A DNA stretch of 64,000 nt from Phycicoccus sp. M110.8 (GCF_032464895.1 NZ_JAWDIC010000001.1:1550001-1614000); one strand, 5' to 3'. Shown: positions 1 through 11,413, counted from the first letter of the stretch. Notes: generated from the letters alone by a model not told the origin. Numbers and translations are program-made.

Positions 1-2252
1 AGGAACTCGGGCTTGAAGGACGCACGCACCGCCGTCATGACCGCCTCCTTCTTGTCCTCGGGCGCCATCACCGGGTCGATGAGGAACTGGCTCCCGAGGT
101 TGGAGGTCATGACGAGGATGACGTTGCGGAAGTCGACCGTGCGGCCCTGCCCGTCGGTGAGGCGGCCGTCGTCGAGCACCTGCAACAGGATGTCGAACGT
201 CTCGGGGTGGGCCTTCTCGACCTCGTCGAGCAGGACGACCGAGTAGGGCCGGCGGCGGACCGCCTCGGTCAGCTGGCCGCCCTCCTCGTAGCCGACGTAG
301 CCGGGCGGGGCACCGATGAGGCGCGCCACGGCGTGCCGCTCGGAGTACTCGCTCATGTCGATGCGGACCATCGCCCGCTCGTCGTCGAAGAGGAAGTCCG
401 CGAGGCTCTTAGCGAGCTCGGTCTTGCCCACGCCCGTCGGGCCGAGGAAGAGGAACGACCCGGTCGGGCGGTTGGGGTCCGCGAGGCCCGCGCGGGAGCG
501 CCGGACGGCGTCGGACACTGCCCGGACCGCCGTCTCCTGGCCGATGAGCCGGGCGCCGATGATCGACTCCATGCTGAGCAGCTTCTCGGTCTCGCCCTGC
601 AGCAGGCGGCCGGCCGGGATGCCGGTCCACGCCGAGATGACCTCGGCGATGTCGTCGGCGCCGACCCGCTCCTTGACCATGGCGTCGGCCGGCGTGGCGG
701 CGTCCTCCGCGGCCTGGGCGGCGGCCAGCTCCTTCTCCAGCGCCGGCAGCTCGCCGTAGCGGATGCGCGAGGCGCTGCCGAGGTCGCCGTCGCGCTCGAA
801 GCGGTCGGCCTGGGTGCGCAGCTCGTCGACCTTGGCCCGCAGCTCACCGACCTTGTTCAGGCCGGACTTCTCGGCCTCCCAGCGGGCGTTGAGGGCGGCG
901 AGCTGCTCGGCCTTGTCGGCCAGCGTCGCCCGCAGCGCCTCGAGGCGCTCGCGCGAGGCCTCGTCGGTCTCGGTCTGCAGGTGCAGCTCCTCCATCCGGA
1001 GCCGGTCGACCTGCCGGCGCAGCTCGTCGATCTCCACCGGGCTGGAGTCGATCTCCATCCGCAGGCGGGAGGCCGCCTCGTCGACGAGGTCGATCGCCTT
1101 GTCGGGCAGCTGGCGGCCGGAGATGTAGCGGTCGGAGAGCGAGGCGGCCGCGACGAGCGCGGAGTCCTCGATGGTCACCTTGTGGTGCGCCTCGTACCGC
1201 TCCTTGAGGCCGCGCAGGATCGCGATGGTGTCCTCGACGCTGGGCTCGCCGACGAAGACCTGCTGGAAGCGGCGCTCGAGGGCGGGGTCCTTCTCGATGT
1301 GCTCGCGGTACTCGTCGAGGGTGGTGGCGCCGACGAGGCGCAGCTCCCCGCGGGCGAGCAGCGGCTTCAGCATGTTGCCCGCGTCCATCGCGCCCTCGCC
1401 GGTGGCGCCGGCCCCGACGACGGTGTGCAGCTCGTCGATGAAGGTGACGACCTGCCCGTTGCTCGTGCGGATCTCCTCCAGGACCGCCTTGAGCCGCTCC
1501 TCGAACTCGCCGCGGTACTTCGCGCCGGCCACCATGGCGCCGAGGTCGAGGCTGACGAGCCGCTTGCCGCGCAGGCTCTCGGGCACGTCGCCGTCGACGA
1601 TGCGCTGGGCCAGGCCCTCGACGACAGCGGTCTTGCCGACGCCGGGGTCGCCGATGAGGACGGGGTTGTTCTTGGTGCGGCGGCTCAGCACCTGCACGAC
1701 GCGCCGGATCTCCGAGTCGCGGCCGATGACCGGGTCGAGCTTGCCGTCGCGCGCCATCTGGGTGAGGTCCGTGCCGTACTTCTCCAGGGCCTCGCCCTCC
1801 TCGACGGGCGTCTCGCTGGTGACCTTGCGGCCCCCGCGCAGCGCGTCGATCTTGGCCTCCATGTCCTTGGCACCGCGCTTCTCCACGGCCGCCAGGTGGC
1901 CGGTCTCGGCGAGCGCGAGCAGGAGCAGGTCGAGGGCGAGGTAGGTGTCGCCCTTGGCGCGCATGAGCGTGTCCGCCTGCTGGAGCACGGCAGCCGCCTC
2001 CCGTCCGAGGCCGGGGGTCGCGCTGGCGCCCGAGGTCGTGGGCAGCGTGCGCAGGCGGGCGTCGGCCTGCCCCAGGACGTGGCCCGCGCCGGTGCCGGCC
2101 GCCTGGAGCAGCGCGTCGGCCAGGGGGGTGTCGAGCTGCACGGCTGCGCTCGTGAGGTGGTCCGGGGTGATCTCCGGGTGGCCGGCGGTCTGGGCGGCGC
2201 GCTGCGCGAGGGCGAGCGCCTCGGCGACCTTGGCGGTGGGCTTCAGCTCCAT
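1..2252 (-). CDS. clpB: ATP-dependent chaperone ClpB (C-terminus cut by window edge)
   Basis: Hsp100 disaggregase that, with DnaK/DnaJ/GrpE, extracts polypeptides from aggregates. About 750 of the usual ~865 residues are present; the C-terminus runs off the left edge. The protein starts [17 protein letters not shown] (N-domain). NBD1 has Walker A GDPGVGKT and Walker B FIDELH. A long charged middle coiled-coil follows, then NBD2 with Walker A GPTGVGKT and the pore-loop segment GYVGYEEGG. The start ATG is at 2250-2252, preceded by AGGAGAACCC. The upstream promoter carries a HAIR operator, so the gene is very likely in the same HspR regulon as the dnaK operon 4 kb away. Identification is secure. 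Confidence 0.97.
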   Translation of the reverse strand, partial: MELKPTAKVAEALALAQRAAQTAGHPEITPDHLTSAAVQLDTPLADALLQAAGTGAGHVLGQADARLRTLPTTSGASATPGLGREAAAVLQQADTLMRAKGDTYLALDLLLLALAETGHLAAVEKRGAKDMEAKIDALRGGRKVTSETPVEEGEALEKYGTDLTQMARDGKLDPVIGRDSEIRRVVQVLSRRTKNNPVLIGDPGVGKTAVVEGLAQRIVDGDVPESLRGKRLVSLDLGAMVAGAKYRGEFEERLKAVLEEIRTSNGQVVTFIDELHTVVGAGATGEGAMDAGNMLKPLLARGELRLVGATTLDEYREHIEKDPALERRFQQVFVGEPSVEDTIAILRGLKERYEAHHKVTIEDSALVAAASLSDRYISGRQLPDKAIDLVDEAASRLRMEIDSSPVEIDELRRQVDRLRMEELHLQTETDEASRERLEALRATLADKAEQLAALNARWEAEKSGLNKVGELRAKVDELRTQADRFERDGDLGSASRIRYGELPALEKELAAAQAAEDAATPADAMVKERVGADDIAEVISAWTGIPAGRLLQGETEKLLSMESIIGARLIGQETAVRAVSDAVRRSRAGLADPNRPTGSFLFLGPTGVGKTELAKSLADFLFDDERAMVRIDMSEYSERHAVARLIGAPPGYVGYEEGGQLTEAVRRRPYSVVLLDEVEKAHPETFDILLQVLDDGRLTDGQGRTVDFRNVILVMTSNLGSQFLIDPVMAPEDKKEAVMTAVRASFKPEF

Positions 2253-2363
2253 GCCTGGTGGGTTCTCCTGTGCTCGGTGGTGCGTCGGTGCTTCGGTGTC
2301 TTGGTACCGCGTGGGGTCGGACGCGCCCGGTGGTGCGCGTCCACGAGGGACAACCTCGGCAAA

Positions 2364-2396
2364 CTTGAGCGTATTCCGCTCAACCTTGACCGGCAA
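2364..2396 (-). promoter_or_regulatory. clpB promoter with HAIR operator (HspR site)
   Basis: The inverted repeat CTTGAGC-N7-GCTCAAC (2364-2384) matches the actinobacterial HAIR consensus CTTGAGT-N7-ACTCAAG bound by HspR. On the minus strand a -35 TTGCCG (2396-2391), a 17-bp spacer and a -10 TACGCT (2373-2368) can be read. HAIR covers the -10 and part of the spacer, so a bound repressor would block polymerase directly. The repressor itself, hspR, is encoded at 6325-6783. The motif is seen in the sequence; HspR control is known from Streptomyces and Mycobacterium and inferred here. Confidence 0.85.
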
Positions 2397-2463
2397 CTGC
2401 TCGATCCCGGGGCTGTCGCCGCGGTGACGGCCGTGACCTTGACCGGCCTCCTAGAGTGCGGCC

Positions 2464-4002
2464 ATGTCGCTCGCGTCGCGCTCCCCCTACCTGGCCCGCC
2501 TCGCCCTCGCCGTCGTCCAGCCCGGTTTCGTCGGCGAGACCGCTCCGTCGTGGCTGCTGGCGCGGCTCGAGCAGGGCCTCGGGGGCGTCGCGCTGTTCGG
2601 GCGCAACATCGTCGACCCGGGGCAGGTGGCCCGGCTCACCGCGCAGGTCCACGAGGCGAACCCCGCCGCGCTCGTCGCCGTCGACGAGGAGGGTGGCGAC
2701 GTCACCCGGCTCGAGCACCGGACCGGGTCGTCCTGGCCCGGCAACCTGGCCCTCGGCGCGGTGGACGACGTCGACCTCACCGAGCGGGTCGGCGCCGAGA
2801 TCGGGCGGTCGCTCGCCGCCTGCGGCATCGACCTCGACTACGCCCCGGACGCCGACGTCAACGTCGAGGCCGCCAACCCGGTCATCGGGGTGCGCAGCTT
2901 CGGGTCCGACCCCGCCCTCGTGGCCCGTCACACGGCGGCCTGGGTGCGCGGCCTGCAGTCGGCCGGCGTCCTCGCCTGCGCCAAGCACTTCCCCGGCCAC
3001 GGCGGCACGCGCGTGGACAGCCACCTCGACGTCCCTGTCGTCGACGTGCAGGACCCCGAGCACGACCCGGCGCTCGAGCCGTTCCGCGCCGCGGTCGACG
3101 CCGGGGTCGCCGCGATCATGAGCGCGCACATCCGCCTGCCCGTGCTGGACGACCGCCCGGCCACGCTCGTGCCCGCCGTGATGACCGGCCTGCTGCGCGA
3201 CACGCTGGGGTTCTCGGGGCTCGCGGTCTCGGACGGGCTGGAGATGGGCGCCGTCGCCCGCACGGTCGGCCTCGCCGAGGGTGCCGTGCTGGCGCTGGCC
3301 GCCGGGGTCGACGCCCTGTGCATCGGCGGCGACACCGCCGGAGTCGAGACGCTCGACCTGGTCGTGGACGCGGTCGTCGAGGCCGTGCACGCGGGCCGGC
3401 TCGGCGAGGAGCGCCTCGCGCAGGCCGCGGCCCGGGTCGCCGAGGCCGCAGCGCGGCGCGACGCGGTGCGCGACCGCGCACTCCACCCCTCGGGCGATGG
3501 GACGCAGGCGGGCCGGGAGGCGGCGACCCGGTCGCTGCGCGTGCGCGGCGACGCCACCCCCGGGCCGGAGCAGCCGCTGCTGCTGGTGCTCGAGGCCGGG
3601 ACGAACATCGCCGTCGGGTCCGAGACGCCGGTCGGAGTGGTCACGGCCGCGCGCCGGCACTGGCCGGAGGTCGAGGTGCGTCGGCTGGGGGCCTCCGACG
3701 ACGTCGCCTCCGCGGCCGCCGCAATGGCGGGGCCGACTGGCGGCGCCGCGACGGCGGCTCCGACCGGGGGTGCACCCACGGAGGGACGGCCGCTCTGGGT
3801 CGTCGTTCGCGACCCGCACCGGCACGCCTGGATGGACGAGGCGGTCCGTGCCGTCGTGGCGACCCGTCCGGACGCCGTGGTCGTCGACACGGGGTGGCCC
3901 GGGTGGGAGCCGCCGGCGGGCACGACCCACGTCGTGACCCACGGCGCCTCGTGGGCCGCGGGCGAGGCAGTGGTGTCCCGGCTGGCCGGCGGTCCGGCCT
4001 GA
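2464..4002 (+). CDS. nagZ: Beta-N-acetylhexosaminidase, glycoside hydrolase family 3 (NagZ-like)
   Basis: A 512-residue GH3 enzyme expected to remove N-acetylglucosamine from peptidoglycan fragments during wall recycling. The TIM-barrel domain carries the NagZ signature KHFPGHG at residues 174-180, followed by D(S)H, the mobile loop that supplies the acid/base histidine-aspartate pair. The nucleophile is the Asp of SDGLEM (residues 256-261). The ~150-residue C-terminal extension resembles the alpha/beta domain of longer GH3 enzymes and is of low complexity in places. No signal peptide is evident, so it is probably cytosolic. The gene is divergent from clpB, and the HAIR region lies in the shared intergenic space. 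The start is ATG 2464. Confidence 0.9.
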   Translation: MSLASRSPYLARLALAVVQPGFVGETAPSWLLARLEQGLGGVALFGRNIVDPGQVARLTAQVHEANPAALVAVDEEGGDVTRLEHRTGSSWPGNLALGAVDDVDLTERVGAEIGRSLAACGIDLDYAPDADVNVEAANPVIGVRSFGSDPALVARHTAAWVRGLQSAGVLACAKHFPGHGGTRVDSHLDVPVVDVQDPEHDPALEPFRAAVDAGVAAIMSAHIRLPVLDDRPATLVPAVMTGLLRDTLGFSGLAVSDGLEMGAVARTVGLAEGAVLALAAGVDALCIGGDTAGVETLDLVVDAVVEAVHAGRLGEERLAQAAARVAEAAARRDAVRDRALHPSGDGTQAGREAATRSLRVRGDATPGPEQPLLLVLEAGTNIAVGSETPVGVVTAARRHWPEVEVRRLGASDDVASAAAAMAGPTGGAATAAPTGGAPTEGRPLWVVVRDPHRHAWMDEAVRAVVATRPDAVVVDTGWPGWEPPAGTTHVVTHGASWAAGEAVVSRLAGGPA

Positions 4003-4003
4003 C

Positions 4004-4075
4004 GACTCCGCCTCTGGAGACTCCGCCTCTGGAGACTCCGCCTCTGGAGACTGCGCCTGACGAGTCCGCCTGACG
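4004..4075. repeat. 15-bp tandem repeat after nagZ
   Basis: Three perfect head-to-tail copies of GACTCCGCCTCTGGA occupy 4004-4048. A decaying fourth copy (GACTGCGCCTGACGA...) runs to about 4075. The array starts two bases after the nagZ stop codon and ends just before the rraB gene, which converges from the other strand. It has no clear hairpin, so it is a minisatellite rather than a terminator. Confidence 0.85.
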
Positions 4076-4096
4076 ACTGGGTGTGACCAGTTGGCC

Positions 4097-4432
4097 CTAG
4101 GCGGGGGTCGACTCGGCCGCGCCCGGCGCCTCGGCCCGGTGGGCGACCACGCCGGGCGGGGTGGACCAGCCGTCGGGCTCGGGGTCGTACCAGCCGTCGT
4201 GCTCCTCCACGAGCGCCTTGAACCGGTCGCGCAGGCCGCCCTCGACCGGCCCCGACTCGTCGGCCACCATCTCCTCGACGACGTGGACGCCCCACTCGTG
4301 CGACTCGGAGTCGTCCTCGCCGGCGAGCGCCTCCCGGACGACGCGCACCTCGGTGAACCCCTCGTCGCGCAGCTCATCCGCCACCTGCTCGGCGACGTCG
4401 CGGTCGGGGAAGACCAGCAGGTGCTCGCTCAT
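4097..4432 (-). CDS. rraB: Ribonuclease E inhibitor RraB family protein
   Basis: A small acidic protein of 111 residues (starts MSEHLLVFPDRDVAEQVADE) resembling the RraB/DUF695-like fold. It has an N-terminal beta-alpha-beta segment and the family-typical RFKALVEEHDGWYDP stretch near the C-terminus. In E. coli, RraB binds RNase E and changes RNA turnover; whether actinobacterial members do so is not established. The gene stands alone: fhs lies upstream on the same strand with a 115-bp gap, and nagZ converges from the left. The start ATG is at 4430-4432. Family assignment is fairly confident; function is inferred by family. Confidence 0.75.
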   Translation of the reverse strand: MSEHLLVFPDRDVAEQVADELRDEGFTEVRVVREALAGEDDSESHEWGVHVVEEMVADESGPVEGGLRDRFKALVEEHDGWYDPEPDGWSTPPGVVAHRAEAPGAAESTPA

Positions 4433-4547
4433 GGGTCGAGTATGCCGCCAGCCGCCCGAGTCGGCCGGTCACCGATGTCGTCCCGGCCGGGTCGACACCC
4501 AGCCGCACCGGCGACCGCACGCACGTCACCGACGTCCCGGGTGGGCC

Positions 4548-6263
4548 TCAGAAGAGTCCGACGACCTCGCCGTCCTCGTCGAGGTCGATCGAGGCAGCCG
4601 CGGGGTGCCGCGGCAGGCCGGGCATCGTGCGCATCTCGCCGCTGATGGCGTAGACGTAGCCGGCACCGGCCGCTGCGCGGACCTCGCGCACGGGCAACCG
4701 CCACCCCCTCGGCACCCCGATCAGGGTGGGGTCGGACGAGATGGACAGGTGGGTCTTCGCGATGACGACGGGGAACCCGCCGTACCCGAGGACCTCGAAC
4801 CGCTCGAGGTCCTTGGCGGCCGTCGGAGAGAAGTCGACCCCGTCGGCGCCGTAGACCTTCGTCGCGACCGCCTCGATCTTGTCCCGGAGGGTGTCGTCGA
4901 GCTCGTAGGTGAACCGGAGCTCGTGCGGCTCGGCGCAGGCCGCGACCACGGCCTCGGCCAGGTCGAGCGCCCCCTTGCCGCCGTCGGCCACGTGCGTGGA
5001 GACCGCGACGCGCGCGCCCTCGGCCTCGGCGACCTCCCTGATCACCGCGTGCTCGGACTCGAAGTCGGTCGGAAACGCGTTGACCGCCACCACCGGCGAC
5101 AGCCCGAACGACCGCACGATTTCGAGGTGGCGGCGCAGGTTGTCCGCGCCGGCACGCACCGCGCGCGGGCTCTCGTGCAGCATCTCCGGCGGCAGCGGCC
5201 TCCCGGCCACGACGGAGTAGTTGCCGGAGTGCGCCTTGAGCGAGCGCACCGTCGCCACGAGGACCGCGGCGTCGGGCCGCAGCCCCGAGACCCGGCACTT
5301 GAGGTTGACGAACCGCTCGGCCCCCATGTCGGAGCCGAAGCCCGCCTCGGTCAGCAGGTAGTCGCCCGTGTGGATGCCGAGGTGGTCGGCGACCACCGAC
5401 GAGTTGCCGGTGGCGATGTTGCCGAACGGCCCCGTGTGCACCAGCACCGGCGTGTTCTCGGTGGTCTGCAGCAGGTTCGGCTTCAGTGCGTCCTTGAGGA
5501 TGACGGCCATCGCGCCGGCGGCGTGGACGTCGTCCGCGGTGACCGGCCGCCCGGCATCCGTGAAGCCCACGACGATGCGGCCCAGCCGCTCGCGCAGGTC
5601 GCGCAGCGACGTCGACAGCCCGAGGACCACCATGACCTCGCTCGCGGCAGTGATGTCGAAGCCGCTCTGCCGCGGCACCCCGTCGATGCGCGCGCCGAGC
5701 CCCTCGACGATGTTGCGCAGGGCGCGGTCGTTGACGTCGAGCACCCGCCGCCAGGCGATGCTGCGCGGGTCGAGGCCGAGCTCGTTGCCGTGGTGCAGCG
5801 AGCTGTCGACCATCGCGGCGAGCAGGTTGTGCGCCGCGGTCACGGCGTGGAAGTCGCCGGTGAGGTGCAGGTTGAGCTGCTCCATCGGCAGCACCTGGCT
5901 GTGGCCCGCGCCGGCGGCGCCGCCCTTGATGCCGAACGTCGGGCCCATCGACGGCTGCCGCAGCGCCAGGGTCGCCCGGTGCCCGAGCAGCGAGAGTCCC
6001 TGCGCCAGCCCGACGGCCGTCGTGGTCTTGCCCTCGCCGAGCGGTGTGGGGGTGATGGCGGTGACGACGACGTACTTCGCGGGCGGCCGGTCGGCCAGGT
6101 CGCGGACGGCCGCCAGGTCGACCTTGGCGACGTGGCGGCCGTACGGCTCCAGGTGTTCCTGCGGTATGCCGGCGGCGCGCGCCACCTCCGCGATCGGCTC
6201 GAGGTGGGCGGCTCGCGCGATGGCGAGGTCGCTGCTGGCTGGGGACGGCGAGGACGTGGACAC
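4548..6263 (-). CDS. fhs: Formate-tetrahydrofolate ligase
   Basis: Catalyses ATP + formate + tetrahydrofolate to 10-formyl-THF, feeding purine and one-carbon metabolism in the cytosol. The protein is 571 residues against a typical 555-560. The P-loop TPLGEGKTTTAVGLAQGL lies near residue 75. The family signature TFGIKGGAAGAGHSQVLPME and the conserved LTGDFHAV follow. The reading frame stays open further upstream, but homology begins a few residues after a GTG at 6261-6263 (V-S-T-S-S-P), which I take as the start; no strong Shine-Dalgarno is visible. The gene lies just downstream of hspR on the same strand with a 60-bp gap, so read-through from the heat-shock operon is possible. Confidence 0.95.
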   Translation of the reverse strand: MSTSSPSPASSDLAIARAAHLEPIAEVARAAGIPQEHLEPYGRHVAKVDLAAVRDLADRPPAKYVVVTAITPTPLGEGKTTTAVGLAQGLSLLGHRATLALRQPSMGPTFGIKGGAAGAGHSQVLPMEQLNLHLTGDFHAVTAAHNLLAAMVDSSLHHGNELGLDPRSIAWRRVLDVNDRALRNIVEGLGARIDGVPRQSGFDITAASEVMVVLGLSTSLRDLRERLGRIVVGFTDAGRPVTADDVHAAGAMAVILKDALKPNLLQTTENTPVLVHTGPFGNIATGNSSVVADHLGIHTGDYLLTEAGFGSDMGAERFVNLKCRVSGLRPDAAVLVATVRSLKAHSGNYSVVAGRPLPPEMLHESPRAVRAGADNLRRHLEIVRSFGLSPVVAVNAFPTDFESEHAVIREVAEAEGARVAVSTHVADGGKGALDLAEAVVAACAEPHELRFTYELDDTLRDKIEAVATKVYGADGVDFSPTAAKDLERFEVLGYGGFPVVIAKTHLSISSDPTLIGVPRGWRLPVREVRAAAGAGYVYAISGEMRTMPGLPRHPAAASIDLDEDGEVVGLF

Positions 6264-6324
6264 ACCCGCACTGTCCGCCGGGCACGGCCGGAGCGGCAGG
6301 GCCTTTCGTCCGTGGTGTCCGGGG

Positions 6325-6783
6325 TCAGCGGGGGTCGGGCCGCCAGACCACGAGTGCCTGCGAGCGCTCGGGCCGAACGCGCTGGCCGGCCCGCAGCGCA
6401 TACACCTCGCCGCTCGGGCCGACGGCGAAGACGCGGGCGCCGGGGCCGCCGTAGCCGGCCGCCGCCCGCGCCTCGTCGAGCTCGGCGCGCAGCTCGCGCA
6501 CGCGCGACTGCAGCGCCGAGACCTGGTCCTCGAGGGCGAGGATCCGCTGGATGCCGGCCAGGCTGATGCCCTCGTCCTGCGACAGCCGCTGCACCTCGCG
6601 GAGCAGCGCGACGTCGCGCCCGGAGTAGCGGCGTCCGCCACCCCGGGTGCGCGACGGGCGCACCAGGCCGAGCCGGTCGTACTGGCGCAGCGTCTGCGCG
6701 TGCATGCCCGCGAGCGCGGCGGCGACCGAGATCACGAAGATCGGCGCGTCGTCATCGGGCCGGAACTCGGGCTCGGTCGCCAT
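6325..6783 (-). CDS. hspR: Heat-shock repressor HspR (MerR family)
   Basis: Autorepressor that binds HAIR elements upstream of dnaK and clpB. It is 152 residues. The N-terminal MerR-type winged helix reads PIFVISVAAALAGMHAQTLRQYDRLGLVRPSRT..GGRRYS. A dimerising coiled coil (EDQVSALQSRVRELRAELDEA) follows, then a C-terminal tail. HspR uses DnaK as corepressor in Streptomyces. A GTG (6787-6789) overlapping the dnaJ stop would also be in frame. I chose ATG 6781-6783 because GGAGG sits 5 nt before it but directly abuts the GTG. It is the last gene of dnaK-grpE-dnaJ-hspR. Confidence 0.95.
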   Translation of the reverse strand: MATEPEFRPDDDAPIFVISVAAALAGMHAQTLRQYDRLGLVRPSRTRGGGRRYSGRDVALLREVQRLSQDEGISLAGIQRILALEDQVSALQSRVRELRAELDEARAAAGYGGPGARVFAVGPSGEVYALRAGQRVRPERSQALVVWRPDPR

Positions 6784-6785
6784 GC

Positions 6786-7805
6786 TCACCTCCGCGCCTT
6801 GTCGAAGAGCTCCGCCCGCGGGTCGTGCCCGCCGTCGAGCTCGCGCAGCGTCTCCACCGCAGCCTTCGCCTCGTCGGACAGCCGCTGCGGCACCACGATC
6901 GCCACCTTGGCCATGAGGTCACCCGCGGAGTCCTTGCGGGGGACGCCACGGCCCTTGACCCGCAGCACCCGGCCACTCGGCGTCCCTGGCGCGATCCGCA
7001 CCTTGACCGGCTCACCGTCGAGGGTCGGCACCGAGACCGTCGCGCCGAGCGCGGCCTCGGCGAACGTCACCGGCAGGTCGACCGTGAGGTTGTCGCCCTC
7101 TCGCCCGAAGACGGGGTGCTTCTCCACCGTGATGGTGAGGATGAGGTCGCCGGCAGGGGCGCCGGAGTCGCCCGGCTGGCCCTTGCCGCGCAGCCGGATC
7201 TTCTGGCCGTCCTTGACCCCGGCGGGGATCCGCGTGGTGATCTGGCCACCGCTCGAAGTGCCCAGGGTCACCGTGGCGCCGTTGACGGCGTCGCGGAACG
7301 ACAGCGTGGTGCGGGCGGTGAGGTCCGCGCCCTTGCGGGGCCCCGTCGGTGCGCGGAAGCCCGTGCCGCCGCCGTATGCCGGGCCGCCGCCACCGAACAT
7401 CCCGCCGAGGATGTCCTCGAGGTCGGGCTGGCCGCCGCCACCGGTGGAGTACCGGACGCGGGTGCCGCCGCCGGGCCCGGCGCCGCCGCCGAACATCGAG
7501 GAGAAGATGTCCTCGAAGCCGCCGGTGCTCGCGCCGCCGGGACCGCCGGCGGTGAACCGGGCGCCACCCCTGGCCATCTGGCGGATGGCGTCGTACTCGC
7601 GCCGCTTCTCGGGGTCGGACAGGACCGAGTGGGCCTCGCCGACGTCCTTAAAGCGCTGCTCGGCCGCGGTGTCCCCGGGGTTCTGGTCGGGGTGGTGCTT
7701 GCGGGCGAGCTTGCGGTACGCCTTCTTGATCGCCGCCTCGTCAGCGTCCTGGGGGACGCCGAGGATCGCGTAGAAGTCCTTCTCGAACCAGTCCTGGCTG
7801 GCCAT
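6786..7805 (-). CDS. dnaJ: DnaJ-type co-chaperone lacking the zinc-finger domain
   Basis: J-protein that stimulates DnaK ATPase activity and delivers clients. It is 339 residues. The J-domain with the HPD motif (KHHPDQN) covers about residues 9-75. A G/F-rich linker (several FGGG blocks) runs to about residue 165. Two C-terminal beta-sandwich domains then follow directly. The four CxxCxGxG repeats of classical DnaJ are absent, making this a type-II (CbpA/DnaJ2-like) protein. It sits between grpE (62-bp gap) and hspR (4-nt region around the stop). The zinc-binding paralogue may lie elsewhere, typically near hrcA in actinobacteria. The start ATG is at 7803-7805. Confidence 0.93.
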   Translation of the reverse strand: MASQDWFEKDFYAILGVPQDADEAAIKKAYRKLARKHHPDQNPGDTAAEQRFKDVGEAHSVLSDPEKRREYDAIRQMARGGARFTAGGPGGASTGGFEDIFSSMFGGGAGPGGGTRVRYSTGGGGQPDLEDILGGMFGGGGPAYGGGTGFRAPTGPRKGADLTARTTLSFRDAVNGATVTLGTSSGGQITTRIPAGVKDGQKIRLRGKGQPGDSGAPAGDLILTITVEKHPVFGREGDNLTVDLPVTFAEAALGATVSVPTLDGEPVKVRIAPGTPSGRVLRVKGRGVPRKDSAGDLMAKVAIVVPQRLSDEAKAAVETLRELDGGHDPRAELFDKARR

Positions 7806-7867
7806 GGCGTCCTCCTCTCAGCGGGACGAGTCGGTGGATCGTACTGATGTGGTGGCGCGGGACCGGG

Positions 7868-8514
7868 TCACTCGGGGTCGGCGACCGCGACGCGGGCGGC
7901 GCGCAGGACCTGCTCGCCGGCACGGTAGCCGGGCTGCAGGACCTGGACGACCGTGGTCGAGTCGCCCGAGAGCGAGCCGTCGGACGGCCACGCCGCGTGC
8001 ATGAGCGCCTCGTGCAGGTTGGGGTCGAACTCCTCCCCCACCGCGCCGTAGCGCTCGAGGCCGAACCGGCCGAGGGTCGACTCGAGCTTGTCCGCGATCT
8101 TGGCGAACGGGCCGTCGGTCAGGTCGCCGTGCTCACGCGCGCCGGAGATGTCGTCGAGCACCGGCAGCAGCGTCTCGAGGACGTCGCGGACGGCGCGCTC
8201 CTGCACGACCGCGCGGTCGCGGTCGACCCGCCGCTTGTAGTTGACGTACTCGGCCTGCAGCCGCTGCAGGTCGGTCAGCCGCTCGGCGGCCAGGGCCGTG
8301 TCCGGGTGGACCTCGGAGCCCTCGGCGCCCGCACCCTGCCCGGTGGCGGAGCCGCTTGTCCCAGCCCCACCGGTCACGGTCTCACCGGCCGGCTGCTGGT
8401 CCGCGACAGCGGCCTGCTCGGCGGCCGCCGCCTCGGCGGTGGTGGGCTCGAACTCCTCCGAGCCCACCATCGCCTCGGCTCCGTCGGGCTGGTCGGCCGT
8501 CGGGTTCTGGTCGG

Positions 8515-8518
<4 letters not shown>
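7868..8518 (-). CDS. grpE: Nucleotide exchange factor GrpE
   Basis: Releases ADP from DnaK. It is 216 residues with a long acidic, Ala/Glu-rich N-terminal tail. A coiled-coil dimerisation helix ([25 protein letters not shown]) and the conserved C-terminal beta-domain ([14 protein letters not shown]) follow. The GTG start overlaps the dnaK stop by 4 nt (GTGA, 8515-8518), with GAGGAG five bases ahead, indicating translational coupling. It is the second gene of the dnaK operon. Confidence 0.96.
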
Positions 8519-10410
<1,892 letters not shown>

Positions 10411-10447
10411 GGTGGTTTCTCCTGTGGTGCTCGGGGATGGTGCTCGG

Positions 10448-10530
10448 GTTGAGTTGTCGTGACTCAAGTTAGGAGCCGGTATGCCGCGTGGCAAATCGGG
10501 GCGTCCGAACTTGCGCTCACCTGACTCAAC
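10448..10530 (-). promoter_or_regulatory. dnaK operon promoter with two HAIR operators
   Basis: HAIR-1, GTTGAGT-N7-ACTCAAG, lies at 10448-10468. HAIR-2, CTTGCGC-N7-ACTCAAC, lies at 10510-10530, 62 bp further upstream. On the minus strand a -35 TTGCCA (10494-10489), a 17-bp spacer and a -10 TAACTT (10471-10466) fit a vegetative promoter whose -10 overlaps HAIR-1, the same geometry as at clpB. HAIR-2 sits upstream of the -35. Together they would give strong, possibly cooperative, HspR repression. The rest of the 278-bp gap (10531-10688) shows only G-rich direct repeats (GTGGGGACCG, 10636-10668). Confidence 0.88.
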
Positions 10531-10688
10531 TTTGCGTGCGGCCCGGATGTTCCCACCCGGGGGCAGGGGATCTGTGATGGGCACTGGATCGGCGCGGGGA
10601 CGGGGAGCTCCCGCGGCCCGGACGGGATGCCCCGGCGTGGGGACCGTGCGTGGGGACCGTGTGGGGACCGCGCGTGGGAGGGTGGGCC

Positions 10689-11366
10689 ATGGCCCGCACC
10701 CAGGACTCCCCGGACTCCTCCACCGACCTGCGCCGCCCCGTCTTCAGCCGGGTCTACGCCCGCGCCAGCGAGCGGATCGAGCCGGCAGGGATGGCGGACC
10801 TGCGCCGGGAGCTGCTCGCACCGCTGCGCGGGCGGGTGGTCGAGGTGGGGTGCGGCAACGGGCTGAACTTCGCCCACTACCCCGCTGCGGTCACCGAGGT
10901 CGTCGGGGTCGAGCCGGAGCCGCGGCTGCGCGAGCTGGCGGTGCAGCGGGCCGGCGAGGCATCGGCGGCCGGTCGCCCGGTGACCGTCGTGCCGGGACGG
11001 GCGGAGGAGCTCCCGCTGCCCGACGCGAGCGCGGACGCAGCCGTCCTGTGCCTCGTGCTGTGCTCGGTGGCGGACCCGCAGCGTGCGGTCGCCGAGGTGG
11101 CACGGGTGCTGCGGCCCGGGGGGACGGTGCGGTTCCTCGAGCACACGGTCGCCGAGGGGGCGGGACTGCGTCGCGTGCAGCGTCTCGTCGACGCGACGCT
11201 GTGGCCCCTGCTGGTCGGCGGCTGCCACACCTCCCGCGACCAGGTGGCCGACCTCGAGGCCGCCGGGTTCGAGGTCACCGGGGTGCGGCGGTTCCGCTTC
11301 CCCGACACCGGCCCGACGACCCCGGCCAGCCCACACGTCCTCGGCGAGGCCCGCCTCCCCGCCTGA
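10689..11366 (+). CDS. Class I SAM-dependent methyltransferase
   Basis: A 225-residue Rossmann methyltransferase. Motif [17 protein letters not shown], binds the adenosyl-methionine cofactor; the acidic residue of motif II lies in [10 protein letters not shown]; the motif IV region is [18 protein letters not shown]. The C-terminal part ([36 protein letters not shown]) resembles METTL7/UbiE-like methyltransferases acting on small hydrophobic substrates. The substrate is unknown. The start ATG 10689 is chosen because GGAGGGTGGG precedes it closely; an upstream in-frame ATG (10650) has no such site. Divergent from dnaK. Confidence 0.85.
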   Translation: MARTQDSPDSSTDLRRPVFSRVYARASERIEPAGMADLRRELLAPLRGRVVEVGCGNGLNFAHYPAAVTEVVGVEPEPRLRELAVQRAGEASAAGRPVTVVPGRAEELPLPDASADAAVLCLVLCSVADPQRAVAEVARVLRPGGTVRFLEHTVAEGAGLRRVQRLVDATLWPLLVGGCHTSRDQVADLEAAGFEVTGVRRFRFPDTGPTTPASPHVLGEARLPA

Positions 11367-11413
11367 CCGCGGCCCCGCGGGAGGCGGAGCGTCGCCACCG
11401 ATCGTTGCCCGCC

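Noticed and set aside
207-4073. A 1288-codon open frame on the plus strand opposite clpB and through nagZ
   Set aside because: It is antisense to clpB and out of frame with nagZ, both secure by motif. Such long open frames come from the extreme GC at third positions.
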